Below, one piece after another: positions 1 through 9,824 of a stretch of DNA of 11,719 bases. The translations under genes and the position numbers were made by a program. Every line of letters begins with the position of its first letter. Position 1 is the first letter of the stretch. The DNA comes from Phoronis ovalis (Eukaryota > Phoronida > Phoronidae): contig JAOXYB010050836.1 in assembly GCA_028565635.1 (NCBI GenBank), positions 1 through 11,719 on the forward strand, given 5' to 3'. The notes beneath the pieces are model-generated. The model did not search any database and was not told the DNA's origin. It saw nothing but the letters and a program-made list of their open reading frames with translations.

Positions 1-1956
1 AATATAAAGCTGATATGATAAAAACTGAAGCAGTCATTGCAAGACAAGAAAATTGTTACGCAAATGAAAAATGTTGAAGATTCGTATCGGAATTTGACAT
101 ACTTCTCAAGGTCACTTTGAAATGTCACCTGGCCTAATACACCCCACCTTTGAATCGTCCAGTCATCGCTTCGTCTTTCCCGAAATGGGTGCAACGTAAT
201 GCGCACTATCGGGCAAAAACATGACCACCAGTAGGCCATCTTGAAAGTGATACATATGGAAATTACAGACAATCTGCATTTTGTATTTACCCTATACCAC
301 ACAAAGTTTATTGGACAAAAACTGAAGCATTTATTGCGTGACAAAGAAAGTATTACGCACAAAAAATGTCGACGATTCGCATCGGCATTTGACCTACTTC
401 TCAAGGTCATTTTGAAATGTGGCCTAATACGCCCACCACCCTATAGCATACGTGAATCCACCTTTGAATCGTCCAATCATCGCTCCGTCTTTCCCAAATT
501 GGCCGCAACGTAACATGCACTCTCAGGTACAAACATGGCCACCAGTCAGCCACGTTGGAAGTAATCGGGGTCAAACTTATACCACGTGTACTTTGACCAG
601 TATTTACCCTGTACCAAATATGAAGATGATCCGACAAAAACAAAAGTTATTATTGCAAGCTATCATCTCGAGAATAAGCATGGCCGCCAGTCGACCATCT
701 TGAACGTGATCCATGTTAAATTATAGACGATCTGCATTTTGACATGTATTTATCCTGTACCAAATATAAAGCTGATCGGATAAAGACTGAAGCAGTTATT
801 GCAATAGCATGACAAAGAAAGTGTTCCGCGCAACAAAAATTGTCAAAGATTCGTATCGACATTTGACCTACTTCTCAAGGTTATTTTGAAATGTCATCTG
901 GCCTAATAAGCCCACCAACCAATGGCCTTCGTGAATCCACCTCGAATCGTCCAGTCATTGCTTCGTCTTTCCCAAAATGGGCGCAACGTAACGTGCACTA
1001 TTGGGAAAAAACATGGCCGCCAGTCGGCCATCTTGAAAGTGATCCACATGGAAATTAGAGATGATCTGCATTTTGACCTGAATTTACACTGTACCACTGT
1101 AGAAGTGGATGGGGAAATCAATTGTGTCCTTATACCACATACTGGAAATAAGCTCAAAATTACACTTGACTTGTACTTTGTCCTCTACTTATTTACTCAA
1201 TATCAAAAATGAAACTTATCAGATAAAATATCGTTATAGAGATGTACCATCTTGACACAAACATGGCTGCCAGTTGACCATTTTAGAAGTAATACAGAAC
1301 AAACTTATACATATATCCGTATTTAACTTGTACCAAATATAAAACTGATCATATAAAAATTGAAGCAATTATTGCAAGTCAAAGAAAATGTTACAAACAA
1401 GGATAAATGTTAAAGATGCGAATCGGTAACTGATCCACTTTTTAAGGCCATTCTAAAATCCCACCTCCCGGGACAAACATGGCCTCCAGTCAGCTATATT
1501 GGAAATAAACAAGGTCAAAATTATAGCAACCTGTACTTTGACATGTATTAATTAACTCTGTACCAAAGATGAAGCTGGTCTGATAAAAACCGAAGCAACA
1601 ATTGCAAGACATGGAAAGTATTTCACACAGCAAAAAAGTTGAACATTTGGATCGGCCTTGATGCAGTTTTCAAGGTTATTCTAAGATCCCACAAGCCTAA
1701 TACACCCATCCACCTATGCCTTCATGAATCCACTTTCAAATCTTGCAGTCAAAGCTGCGTCTTTCTGAAAAGTGACACAATATGATGCGCCCTGTCGGGA
1801 ACAAATATGGCCATCAGTCAGCCACACTGGCAGTAATCGAAGTCAAAATTTCTTACCTGACCTGTACTTTGACCTTTACTTGCCCTGTACTGAATATGAC
1901 TGCATTAAAGGTGTTATTGAAATGTAACATTCAAGAACAAACATGGTTGCCAGTGT
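1..1956. repeat. Interspersed tandem repeat block 1 (long/short units)
   Basis: Diverged copies of one repeat, all in the same orientation, fill this stretch and run off the window start. Landmarks that recur in order are: AATATGAAGCTGAT, ACTGAAGCAGTTATTGCAAG, TGTCAAAGATTCG, CTTCTCAAGGTCATT, GTCACCTGGCC, GAATCCACCTTTGAATC, GTCTTTCCC, then the box ACATGGCCACCAGT-GGCCATCTTG and GACCTGTATTTACCCTG. The box starts near 220, 534, 679, 1012, 1262, 1479, 1806 and 1942, so the spacing is 314, 145, 333, 250, 217, 327 and 136. Short units skip straight from the GTTATTGCAA part to the box. ORFs seen here differ from copy to copy and are broken, so I do not call them genes. The block stops inside a box at about 1956. 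Confidence 0.9.
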
Positions 1957-2225
1957 AGTGGTGGGCATAAAAAATGGGAATAACTGGAAGAAATTTTTGA
2001 TATATCTCAAGAGGGTATATAAATTTAAACTGTATGTGTTTAAAATGTATACTTCAGTTGTAGAAATCATAAGTCTAGGCAGTGATGCAAATGTGTGAAT
2101 AAGAACTGGTTAACAAAAACCAAAGAGTTAAAGCTAATGCTTGGATTGAAGTTTTGAGGAATTGATGCTTAGTACATTTTAATCATTATCCACTTTTTAG
2201 TATATAATGAACATCATGCAACTAC
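1957..2225. other. Non-coding stretch beside lectin exon 4
   Basis: This is intron sequence downstream of exon 4 on the minus strand, between its donor and repeat block 1. A 64-codon minus-strand frame at 1876-2070 straddles the repeat edge and has no recognisable domain. No other signal seen. Confidence 0.6.
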
Positions 2226-2470
2226 CTGGCTGCTGCTCATTCCAGTCCACACATGCATACCAGCCTCAATGGCCATCAGTTGCACAAAAGCCTGCTCAAA
2301 TTTATCAGTGATAGAAATTAAGTCTGCATCATGGTCCTGGCAAAATTGTCTTGCATTTGTCCATGTATCAGAGGAGTTTTTATCTAGAAGATAACAGCTG
2401 TCACTGTATTTGGTGAAACCAGTGCGACAGTTATCTGATTCAGTTGGTGAAGAAGTTGTGATACTTGAAT
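2226..2470 (-). CDS. Lectin exon 4: linker and N-terminal half of CTLD 2
   Basis: This exon encodes 81 codons after a split Asp codon. It opens with a short Ser/Thr-rich linker (SSITTSSPTES), a likely O-glycosylated spacer. A new CTLD follows, of the long form with an extra N-terminal disulphide (DNC-x10-C-Y), then WTNARQFCQ, ADLISITDKFEQAFV and finally HVWTGMSSSQ. The helix 1 Cys, the L-I-S-I strand and the E-Q-A-F helix 2 are all standard. NSS is a possible N-glycosylation site. The acceptor is TTCTTTTCAG, a good pyrimidine-rich site, and the donor is GCCAG|GTAGTT (phase 0). The rest of this domain must lie below position 1, because neither the 1957-2225 stretch nor the repeat block below it shows a matching exon. 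Confidence 0.92.
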
Positions 2471-2653
2471 CTGAAAAGAATCATTTAGATTCAACAAATT
2501 TCTTATATATTCAAATTCAACAAAGTATGCAATAACAGAAAAGCTAAGCTGTAATGACGACACATTGATCGGTGTTGATGTTGGTGACCTCTGGGGGCAG
2601 ACAAGCAATTAATGTTACAGACAAAACAGAATAGAAATTACAAAAACAGTTTC

Positions 2654-2667
2654 ATATATATATATAT
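2654..2667. repeat. AT dinucleotide microsatellite
   Basis: Seven uninterrupted AT units in the 557-bp intron between lectin exons 4 and 3. Confidence 0.85.
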
Positions 2668-3027
2668 TTCTGCTTTTTTCTTAACTGCTCGAAGAAAAGT
2701 TTAGTTTACTGTCATCATATTGTCTGGTACATTTTACTTAATATAAAGTTAATTTTTTTCAGAATGTTGTATCTCAAGTGACCATCCTTTTATCTGGCAT
2801 CTACATGCGGATTGCAATAATATTACTAGACAGTGCATGGACAGAGCAGTGTTTTCAAGGGTTAATGTGAAGACTTGAAGATGGTAATGCTGACACTTGT
2901 GCTCAGAAGCGGAATATTGCTTTTTTTTTTTAAGTAAACTTTTTACAGCAAATAAACACCATTATTATGAAAAACGGAGGCATGAAAACGAGCAAACATT
3001 TTATAAGACCTTGAAATTAAATCCTAC

Positions 3028-3124
3028 CTCTCCATGTTTCACAAATGTAGGCCTTTTCAGTTGAACATATAGCAACGCCCCAACTTCCTGCATTCAAAGC
3101 ATGTGGACGGATTTCACCACAATT
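3028..3124 (-). CDS. Lectin exon 3: C-terminal part of CTLD 1
   Basis: This exon encodes 32 codons, beginning NCGEIRP and ending AYICETWR. It carries the last three conserved cysteines: NCGEI, then GSWGVAIC, then C-x7-C ending in YICE. By family rule the Cys of YIC pairs with the Cys in exon 1, and the other two pair with each other. The usual W-N-D calcium ligand motif is W-G-V here. The acceptor is ACTTAG before an Asn codon (phase 0, matching exon 2), and the donor is GAGAG|GTAGGA, leaving one base of an Asp codon. It is too short to appear as an ORF of any size, and was found by its cysteine pattern and splice sites. Confidence 0.9.
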
Positions 3125-3971
3125 CTAAGTAATTAATTATTAAAATTATTAGTGTATATTTTATAATTTGCTATTATTTGCATATATTTTATAACGCCAT
3201 GCTATCCATGTGAAAAGACCATTCTTAAGGATATTGAAGGACATTTAAGTAGAAACCAGTAATTTTCCCACAGAGAGGTAATTCTTCCGTAGTGTTCAAG
3301 GTGGACAAACTGTTTATAATTAAAAGTGTGGCACATTAGTCATCATAATTAAATGGCTGTTTTTGGATCAGAAATTACCAAAATTGAGGCTCGCCACGAG
3401 TACCACATACAAAGTGGTGCATTCAACACATGTTTTAGTATCCAAGCGAAACTAGGGTGGTCTGAGGGCATGCACTCAGATTTTTTTTAATATTTGGCAT
3501 GAATATTTGGCAATCTGGTATATCCTGGACTTTTCTTAGCCATGACACACTATGCTACTTTTATACAATCCAGTATTTATCTAGTAGTTGTCTGCTCGAT
3601 AGCATCCATGTACTGCACCTCATTTTAGCCTTACCATGATTCTTTGCATAATTTAAATATGGCTACGTATGACATCATTTTACGGATTTTGATCGGTTAC
3701 TGTTTTACTACATTCACAAGTAGCTTAATTATTGGTTGTTGAATGGCTGGTTGAAGGCATGACTTTCCAGGATGATAATTGATTGGGTTTCATGACAAAG
3801 CATGCATACCGCTAGAGAGTTAATTTGCATATTTGTAACCTTTTGGTAGGTACTGATTCGTTGTCGTAGCTGCTCGCACAGAGCAAAACAACATACCATT
3901 GATTAATACAATGCGGAATTGAAAAACAAATAAACTCATAAACAAAGCTTTGCGTTATTTATCAATGTCAA
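3125..3971. other. Intron sequence between lectin exons 3 and 2, unique part
   Basis: No coding pattern was seen on either strand. Near 3450-3475 the GGGTGGTCTGAGGGCATGC string resembles GC-richer spots often found in degraded invertebrate mobile elements, but I cannot place it in a family. The remainder is AT-rich. Confidence 0.5.
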
Positions 3972-4769
3972 TTTTTCCTTTTACCTTATTGAATAAGGAA
4001 TAAGGAAGTATTTCCTTTTTACTTATTTTGATTTTGAGTCAAATGTGGAAAAAGAATCCATTTCCTTTTTCCTTATTCGATTGAGGGTTTCAAGAGAGAA
4101 GAGGACCCAAATTTTCGATTTGATTCAACAAAGGAAAAAGGAACCATTCTTTTTTCTTTGTTCAAATGTTTGTTTTGAATAAATAAAAAGGAGCTATTTC
4201 CTTATTCACTTTTGATCTGAATAAGAAAAAAGGAACCATTTCCTTTTCCTTATTCAAATGTTGGGTTTTGAATAAGTTACAGTGAGATAATTCCTTTTTA
4301 CCTATTCGTTTTTGAGTCAAATAATAAAAAAGGTACTATTTTCTTATTCATTTTTGACCTGAATAAGGAAAAAGGAACCATTTTTTTCCTTATTCAATTG
4401 TTGATTTTGAATAAGGAAACAGGAGTTAATTTCATTTTCTGACAAATAAGGAAAAAGGAAATGGTTCCTTTTTCCTAATTCAGCTCAAAGTGGGTTTTAT
4501 TTTTTTTCTTGAAACCCTCAACCGAATAAGGAAAAAGAAACATTTCCTTTTTTCTTATTTGACTCAAAATCAAATAAGGAAAAATGAAATATCTCCCTTT
4601 AACATTCGAATAAGAAAAAAGAAAATGGTTCCATATTCGACTCAAAATTGAATAAGACAAAAGGAAATATTTTCCTTTTTCCTTATTCGGCTGGGTCCCT
4701 TGAAACCCTCAATTGAATAAGGAAAAATGAAATATTTCCTTTTTCATTATTGAATAAGGAAAAAGAACT
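3972..4769. repeat. Fold-back block of AAGGAAAAAGGAA and its complement
   Basis: About 0.8 kb is built from GAATAAGGAAAAAGGAA and the reverse complement, alternating so that neighbouring motifs form hairpins. A clean example is AGGAAAAAGGAA at 4449-4460 facing TTCCTTTTTCCT at 4465-4476 with a 4-base loop. Another spans about 4218-4256. On a larger scale, 4021-4094 is an imperfect inverted copy of about 4508-4580, and its end (4066-4094) also matches 4699-4727 inverted with one mismatch in 29. Spacer words GAGTCAAAT and GAGGGTTTCAAG mark these arms. The open frame on the minus strand at 4475-4660 is a by-product of the repeat. Confidence 0.9.
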
Positions 4770-4777
4770 AACTTAAT

Positions 4778-5762
4778 TGACATCACCTAGCCTATAACAC
4801 ATGCCCATCTGTGGCTTTCTTAAAACAATCTCTGAATCATCCAGGTAACAATTCTTCTTTGAGTCTACCTTCTTTGGGAATAAACAGCCGCCTGTCACCA
4901 TTTTGGAAGTGATCCGAATCAAAATCAACAACTATACATTGGCTTCCATTTACCTTTTGATTTGAAGTGATCTCTATACACATCACAGTTTTCAAAATAT
5001 AGGCAAAAATAACCTGACAGCTGCAAAGAAATGTTGAAGTTTCAGCTCGCCGTTTAACACACTTCCAAAGTCATTTTAAAATATTACCTAGCCTACAACA
5101 CCCACCAACCTTTGGTCTTCTTTAAACCACCTTCAAATCATCCACGTGATGTTTTGTCTTTGTGGCTCTAAACATACCATCATGTACTATCTTGCTATTT
5201 GTCCATAATGAAGCAGGTCAAAATCATACTTTATGTATGCTGAACCAAATATGAAACTTATGGGATAAACACTATAGATGTTATCAGGGTACCATTTATA
5301 GGAAAAAACAAAGCCATACTAGATGTGATCCAGGTCAAATTCAAACTTAACCTGTATTTAGACCCATATTTACTTTCTGAATTAAAGTAAACTATCTATT
5401 TATCAGAGTTTTCAAGATCTGGGGAAAAACAATTTTGATGACTGTGAAAGAAATAACAAATTTTTGGATTAACAGTTGACCAACTCTTCAACGTCATTCT
5501 GAAATACCACATCTATAACATCCGTCCACCTAAGGCCTTCTTAAACCACCTTTGAATGGTTAAAGCATCATTCAGTCTTTGTGGCTATAGATGTATCATC
5601 ACATGTCCTCTCAAGAACAACATGGCCACTATTCGACCACATTGGAAGTAACCAAAATTATATGCATCTTTGGCCTGCACTTACCCTGAGCCAAATATGA
5701 AGATGATCCAGTAAAAACTGGAGCTGTTATGTTCAGACATATGACAATAACTTCGCCACACA
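4778..5762. repeat. Repeat block 2, more diverged
   Basis: This is the same family as in block 1 and in the same orientation, but with more mismatches and gaps. It begins mid-unit at the ACATCACCTAGCC landmark directly after the fold-back block. Box remnants are near 4885, 5310 (barely recognisable) and 5621. The GAATCA/CCAGG, CTTTGAAT and ATATGAAGATGATCC landmarks are still readable. The block ends inside a unit, in the TTATG...CACAC part, just before the segment that holds lectin exon 2. Greater divergence suggests that this part is older or was not homogenised with the others. Confidence 0.8.
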
Positions 5763-5763
5763 G

Positions 5764-5803
5764 CCTACGGCTATATGCCCATCCACTATATAGTGATGGG
5801 TAT
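5764..5803. repeat. Nested palindromes at the edge of the exon 2 segment
   Basis: CACTATATAGTG at 5784-5795 is a perfect 12-bp palindrome extended by CCCATC and ATGGG with one bulged base. It is preceded by the small inverted motif AGCCTACGGCT. It lies immediately next to the point where repeat block 2 stops. Confidence 0.75.
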
Positions 5804-5885
5804 AACATGGATTTTTAAGGGGGTTTTAAATCCCTGTTTACAAAGCAAGGCTCCCTTCTTGAATGATGAAAAAAATTAACCTTAC

Positions 5886-6049
5886 CCGTCCAACATTATT
5901 TCTAGAAGAACCATAAGGTTCACCGTCATCCCAATGTGTAAATTCAACAGGCTGATTGTCTGTCCAATGAAACCGATTTCTTGATATTCTATTATTCAAA
6001 CCCACCCACAATGGTGAGTCAATATTTTGCAAAAGACTTGTCAAATAAA
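5886..6049 (-). CDS. Lectin exon 2: central part of CTLD 1
   Basis: This exon encodes 54 codons after a split Val codon. SPLWVGLNN followed by FHWTDNQPVEFTHWDDGEP is the CTLD core: the W-x-G-L strand, the long loop, and the W-x-x-G-E-P turn. The acceptor is a run of T and A ending TTTTAG, and the donor is GACGG|GTAAGG. Exon 3 supplies the rest of the domain. In sugar-binding members the loop reads E-P-N or Q-P-D; here the third residue is Tyr (EPY), so classical calcium-dependent sugar binding is doubtful. The reading frame stays open past the donor into the intron and also upstream of the acceptor, but those parts show no CTLD pattern. The exon lies in a 485-bp segment bordered on both sides by interspersed repeat sequence. 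Confidence 0.92.
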
Positions 6050-6231
6050 CTAAAATAAAACACAGTGTTTTAATTATATCTTCTAATCTCTCTTCAATTT
6101 TATTAAACAGATGCATACAAAATAAATGACATTTGCAATGTCAGATGCCCATCTCATCCCTAGAATCAGATCATGTTCTAAGTTGCATGTGATTTGCAGC
6201 CCTGGCGGGTAGTCACTTTTTGAAGTAGTTG

Positions 6232-6247
6232 CTTTACATATGTAAAG
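6232..6247. repeat. 16-bp perfect palindrome before repeat block 3
   Basis: CTTTACATATGTAAAG reads the same on both strands. It lies right where repeat block 3 resumes, so the exon 2 segment has a palindrome at each edge. No known binding protein is claimed. Confidence 0.75.
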
Positions 6248-7896
6248 TGGCATACACAATAAATATTGAAGATTTGGATCATCATTTGACACACCTTTCA
6301 ATGTCATTCTAAAATGCTACCTAGCCTAACACACCCAACCACCTTTTGTTTTTTGTGAATCCACCTTTGAATAGACTAGTCAGCGCTAGGTCCTTCTAGT
6401 ATGTGGCCAAACCTGACGAGACCTCTTAGGAACAAACATGGCCACTAGTTGGCATCTTGGAAGTGATCTCGGTCAAATTTACAGTTGACCTGCATGGTGA
6501 CCTGTATTTACCCCGTATGGAATATGAAGCTAATCGGATAACAACTGAAATAGCTATTATGCACAAAAAATGTCAAAGATTCGGATCCATATTTGACCTA
6601 TTTCTCAAGGTCATTTTAAATTGTCACCTGGCTTATTACGCCCAACAACTATGGCCTTCTTGAATCTACCTTCAAACTGTCTAGCCAACACTTGGTCTCA
6701 CTTGATATGCAACACAAAGTCACATGCCCTCTCGGGAACAAACATGGCCACCAGCTATTTTGGAATCTGAGTCAAAATTAAATATGAAATGCACTATGAC
6801 CTATACTTACTTCTATCAAAAAAGAAGTTGATCAGATACAAATTGAAGCTGATATTGCAAAATAAAATTTTGAGAACAATCATGGCTGTCAGTCGGCCAT
6901 ATTGGAAGTAATCCAAGTCAAAAATACAACTGACCCGTACTATGACCTGCACTTACCCTGTATCTAATATGAAGCTCATGGGATAAAAACTGAAGGAGTT
7001 ATTGAGAGACAAAGAATATGTTACACACAACGAAAAATGTCAAAGATTCGGATTGGCGTTTGACACACTTTTCAAAGTCATTTAAAACGTCACCTAGCCT
7101 CATAGCCTGTAACACTACCAGCCTATAGCTTTAATGAATCTACCTTTGAATCGTCTAATTGATGATTTGTCTTTCCCACAACTGACGCAAGGTGACATGC
7201 CCTCTTAGGAACAAACAAGGCCACCAATAGGCCATATTGGAAGTAATCAAGATCAAATTATAACCGACCTGCACATTCACCTGTATTTATCCATGCCGAA
7301 TATGCAGCTGATCATGTAAAAACAGAAACTTCAAAAAATGTCAAAGCTTTGGATTCGTTTTTCTGGTATGCGATGCAATATGATGTGCCCTCTTGGTAAC
7401 AAACATGGCCACCAGTCCACCATACTGGAAGTAATCCAGGTCAAAATTATATCCGACTTGCTCTTTGTCCTATACTTACATTGTATCGAATATGAAGTTG
7501 AACTGATAAAAACTGATTAGAAGCTGTTATTGTGACATACAATTTCAAAAATAAACATGGGCATCAGTTGGCCATAGTGAAAGCGATCTGGGTCAAAATT
7601 CTATATGATTGACCTGCATTTTGACCTGTACTTACCCTATATCAAATATGAAGCAGATAACGTTAAACAAAGAAAGTGTCAAAAAATGGCGGAGATTCGG
7701 ACTGGCACTTGACCTACTTTTCAAGGTAATTTTGAAACGTCACCTAGTCTATTATGCCCACCAACCTATGGCCTTTGTGAATCCATCTTTGAATCATCTA
7801 GTCAACACTTTGTTTATGGTATGTGGGGCAATGTAACGTGCCTTCTAAGGAACAAACATGGTTGCCAATCAGCCATCTTGAAGTGATCCGGGTCAA
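6247..7896. repeat. Repeat block 3 (long/short units)
   Basis: This is the same family and orientation as block 1. It begins mid-unit at the AAGATTTGGATCAT landmark, matching the point where block 2 stopped. Boxes start near 6438, 6743, 6881, 7216, 7404, 7556 and 7858, with spacing 305, 138, 335, 188, 152 and 302. The alternation of about 138-152 with about 302-335 is clear. The block breaks off just after GTGATCCGGGTCAAAA at about 7896. Open frames at 6457-6663, 7338-7520 and 7609-7836 are parts of the repeat, not genes. Confidence 0.9.
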
Positions 7897-9513
7897 AAAC
7901 ACACGCACCCTCGCATTAGTTTTTGCTCAACTGATCACTCGCATACCTCGCTTTGTATAGTGGGTAATCTGTAAATGTAGTTCAAAATGGCAGCGCCGAT
8001 AACAGTTTAGCAAGGAAAGATATATCCAGAAATATAGGTTTTCAACACTGAAAAAATAAAAATGTCAGTGAAATGCGGGTTAAAAGTAAATCTATCTACA
8101 CTGGTACGTGTTAGTAGATTAGAAATTTGCATTTTGTTTTACAGCATAGAATATTTGGCACATGCACTTGATTCCTGCTTCTTTAACTAAGTTTTAATAT
8201 TGGCCTTATTTGCAGCCAAGGAGCAGGAGTGTGTAATTTTAGTAAAACTGTCGTTTATAAGTTGCAGTATAAAGCAGTTTTAAATTAATTTAAAAATGCA
8301 GTACATATAAAAGGAATGGGAACGTGTGTATTTGCAACTTTCACTATTGCTCACGAGAATGTGTTAGAGTGCATTTATTTAAAATAATAAAATATACATT
8401 ATATTTTTATTTAAAGCATGTGTATCAGATGGAGAGCTTTTAAACTGTTAAAACTGTCTTCGGGCTAGGTGAACAACAAGAATTTGCAACATTGTACAGC
8501 TAATTAGTTTATAGTGCAAGCCAGTTGTATTAGTTCAATGGGTCAAATGTTTACGAGGTGAGAAAAATGGGTTTGTGCTATAAGAAGTAGACTGATGTTT
8601 ATGCATGGTTAGGCTGATGAATTGGTATGTATATGACGTAAATGTAATTTTCATTGTGGGTTTATTTACATGCAATTTGCAGTGTACAGAGTGGAAAGTA
8701 ATGGAAATTTGACTTGAACTGACAGTATTTTATAATTATTTATAAATGTTTTTAGCCAGAGGGACTAAGGCTATTTAATTGACTGTGTAATTATAGATGC
8801 CATGTTAAATTAGAAATCGAATATTATCTAAAACCTTTTACTTTATTTTATCAACTTCCAGCGATTTTTGAAAAAAAAAATGGATACTCTATATTTTTTG
8901 TATAACTATTCCTATGTCCCCACTTTACAAGCAACTGCATAAAATTTATAATTATACCAATTTAAAATGATCAAATGTATATTGTGTTTTGATTTTGTCA
9001 TGTTTTGACATCTTGATCAATATTTATTGAAATATTATATTTTTGGATCATATTATGAGTTTCTTCTATTATATAGCTATAGTCACACTGCACACACCCT
9101 AGTCCTGGAATATCTTGACTGTGTTCATGTTCCCACTATCTATTTATATTTTAAATTATTTTTACCCTAAATTTGCTGACAAACATGAATGTAAAGTCAG
9201 TATACAAAAAATGATGTTATTGAAAATATGATCACCAAAGACAAGAACTCTGGAGAATGTTATGCTTGCAAATAGGAATGCTTTACAAAACGAACAGTGA
9301 AAAATAGTGTAATTAATTTAAAATATATATGATCAAAGACAATCACAGCTGGGGTATGCATCTTGCAATTACTAAATGTAAGTTTATCATTTACACAAAG
9401 CATTCAATATGCTGACAGCACACTTAATTATTGGTGTAATTTCTGGTTGCATTAAATCAGATACTATCATGCACAATGTGTATTAGTTGGCCTGGTTTAA
9501 ACCATAAACTCAC

Positions 9514-9533
9514 ATTTGTATTTCAATACAAAT
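9514..9533. repeat. Short inverted repeat with 2-base loop
   Basis: ATTTGTATT and AATACAAAT form a 9-bp perfect stem with TC between. CCTGG at 9491-9495 and CCAGG at 9534-9538 also face each other around it. Function unknown. Confidence 0.6.
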
Positions 9534-9603
9534 CCAGGAAGTCAGTATAGGGAGTTATGTACTGCACTTCCGGGCTGCAATTTCCCAGGCCTGCACCGTA
9601 GAG

Positions 9604-9629
9604 AACTAATGCCATAAACTAATGCCATA
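9604..9629. repeat. 13-bp tandem duplication
   Basis: AACTAATGCCATA occurs twice head to tail. Just after it, GATATTTGTC occurs at two nearby places. Small local duplications of this kind are common in non-coding DNA. Confidence 0.8.
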
Positions 9630-9824
9630 TTGATATTTGTCATAAACAACGATACAGAAGCTATATCGATATTTGTCTTCATTTGTGCTTGCTTACCTCC
9701 GTAAAAGAAAAACATTGTTCATTTTGGCGAAAGCATACTACAGCAATTGGGTCAGCATATGAAGTGATCATAAATTCTTATGACGTCATACAGTAGATGT
9801 GCAGTGAGTATATGGGTAAAAAAT

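Larger units (their letters stand above)
7897..9824. other. 1.9 kb non-repeat segment interrupting a repeat unit
   Basis: Blocks 3 and 4 are broken at adjacent points of the same unit: TCAAAA before, GACCTGTACTTTG after. The DNA in between shows no copies of that family. It is very AT-rich, with no long open frame on either strand and no CTLD pattern. It begins with ACACGCACCCTCGCATTAG and includes CAAAATGGCAGCGCC near 7983, a poly(A) tract near 8870, a 9-bp inverted repeat at 9514-9533 and a 13-bp tandem duplication at 9604-9629. I could not find convincing terminal inverted repeats or a target duplication. It may be a non-autonomous mobile element or simply intron sequence. Confidence 0.55.

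Noticed and set aside
241-1212. Several plus- and minus-strand open frames of 78-96 codons in block 1
   Set aside because: They lie wholly in the repeat, differ in frame and ends between copies, and carry no recognisable domain.
2384-2608. Minus-strand frame of 74 codons overlapping lectin exon 4
   Set aside because: It is in another frame than the CTLD sequence and crosses the acceptor; a shadow of the exon.
4475-4660. Minus-strand frame of 61 codons
   Set aside because: Produced by the fold-back repeat; composition reflects TTCCTTTTTCC motifs only.
6083-6307. Minus-strand frame of 74 codons upstream of exon 2
   Set aside because: It has no CTLD pattern, lies in the intron, and runs into repeat block 3. 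Exon 1 already joins exon 2 in phase.
9540-9600. Minus-strand AWEIAARKCST string after a CAG, resembling a W-x-x-A-x-x-x-C CTLD helix
   Set aside because: A stop follows at once, there is no preceding CTLD strand, and exon 1 to exon 2 needs nothing between them.
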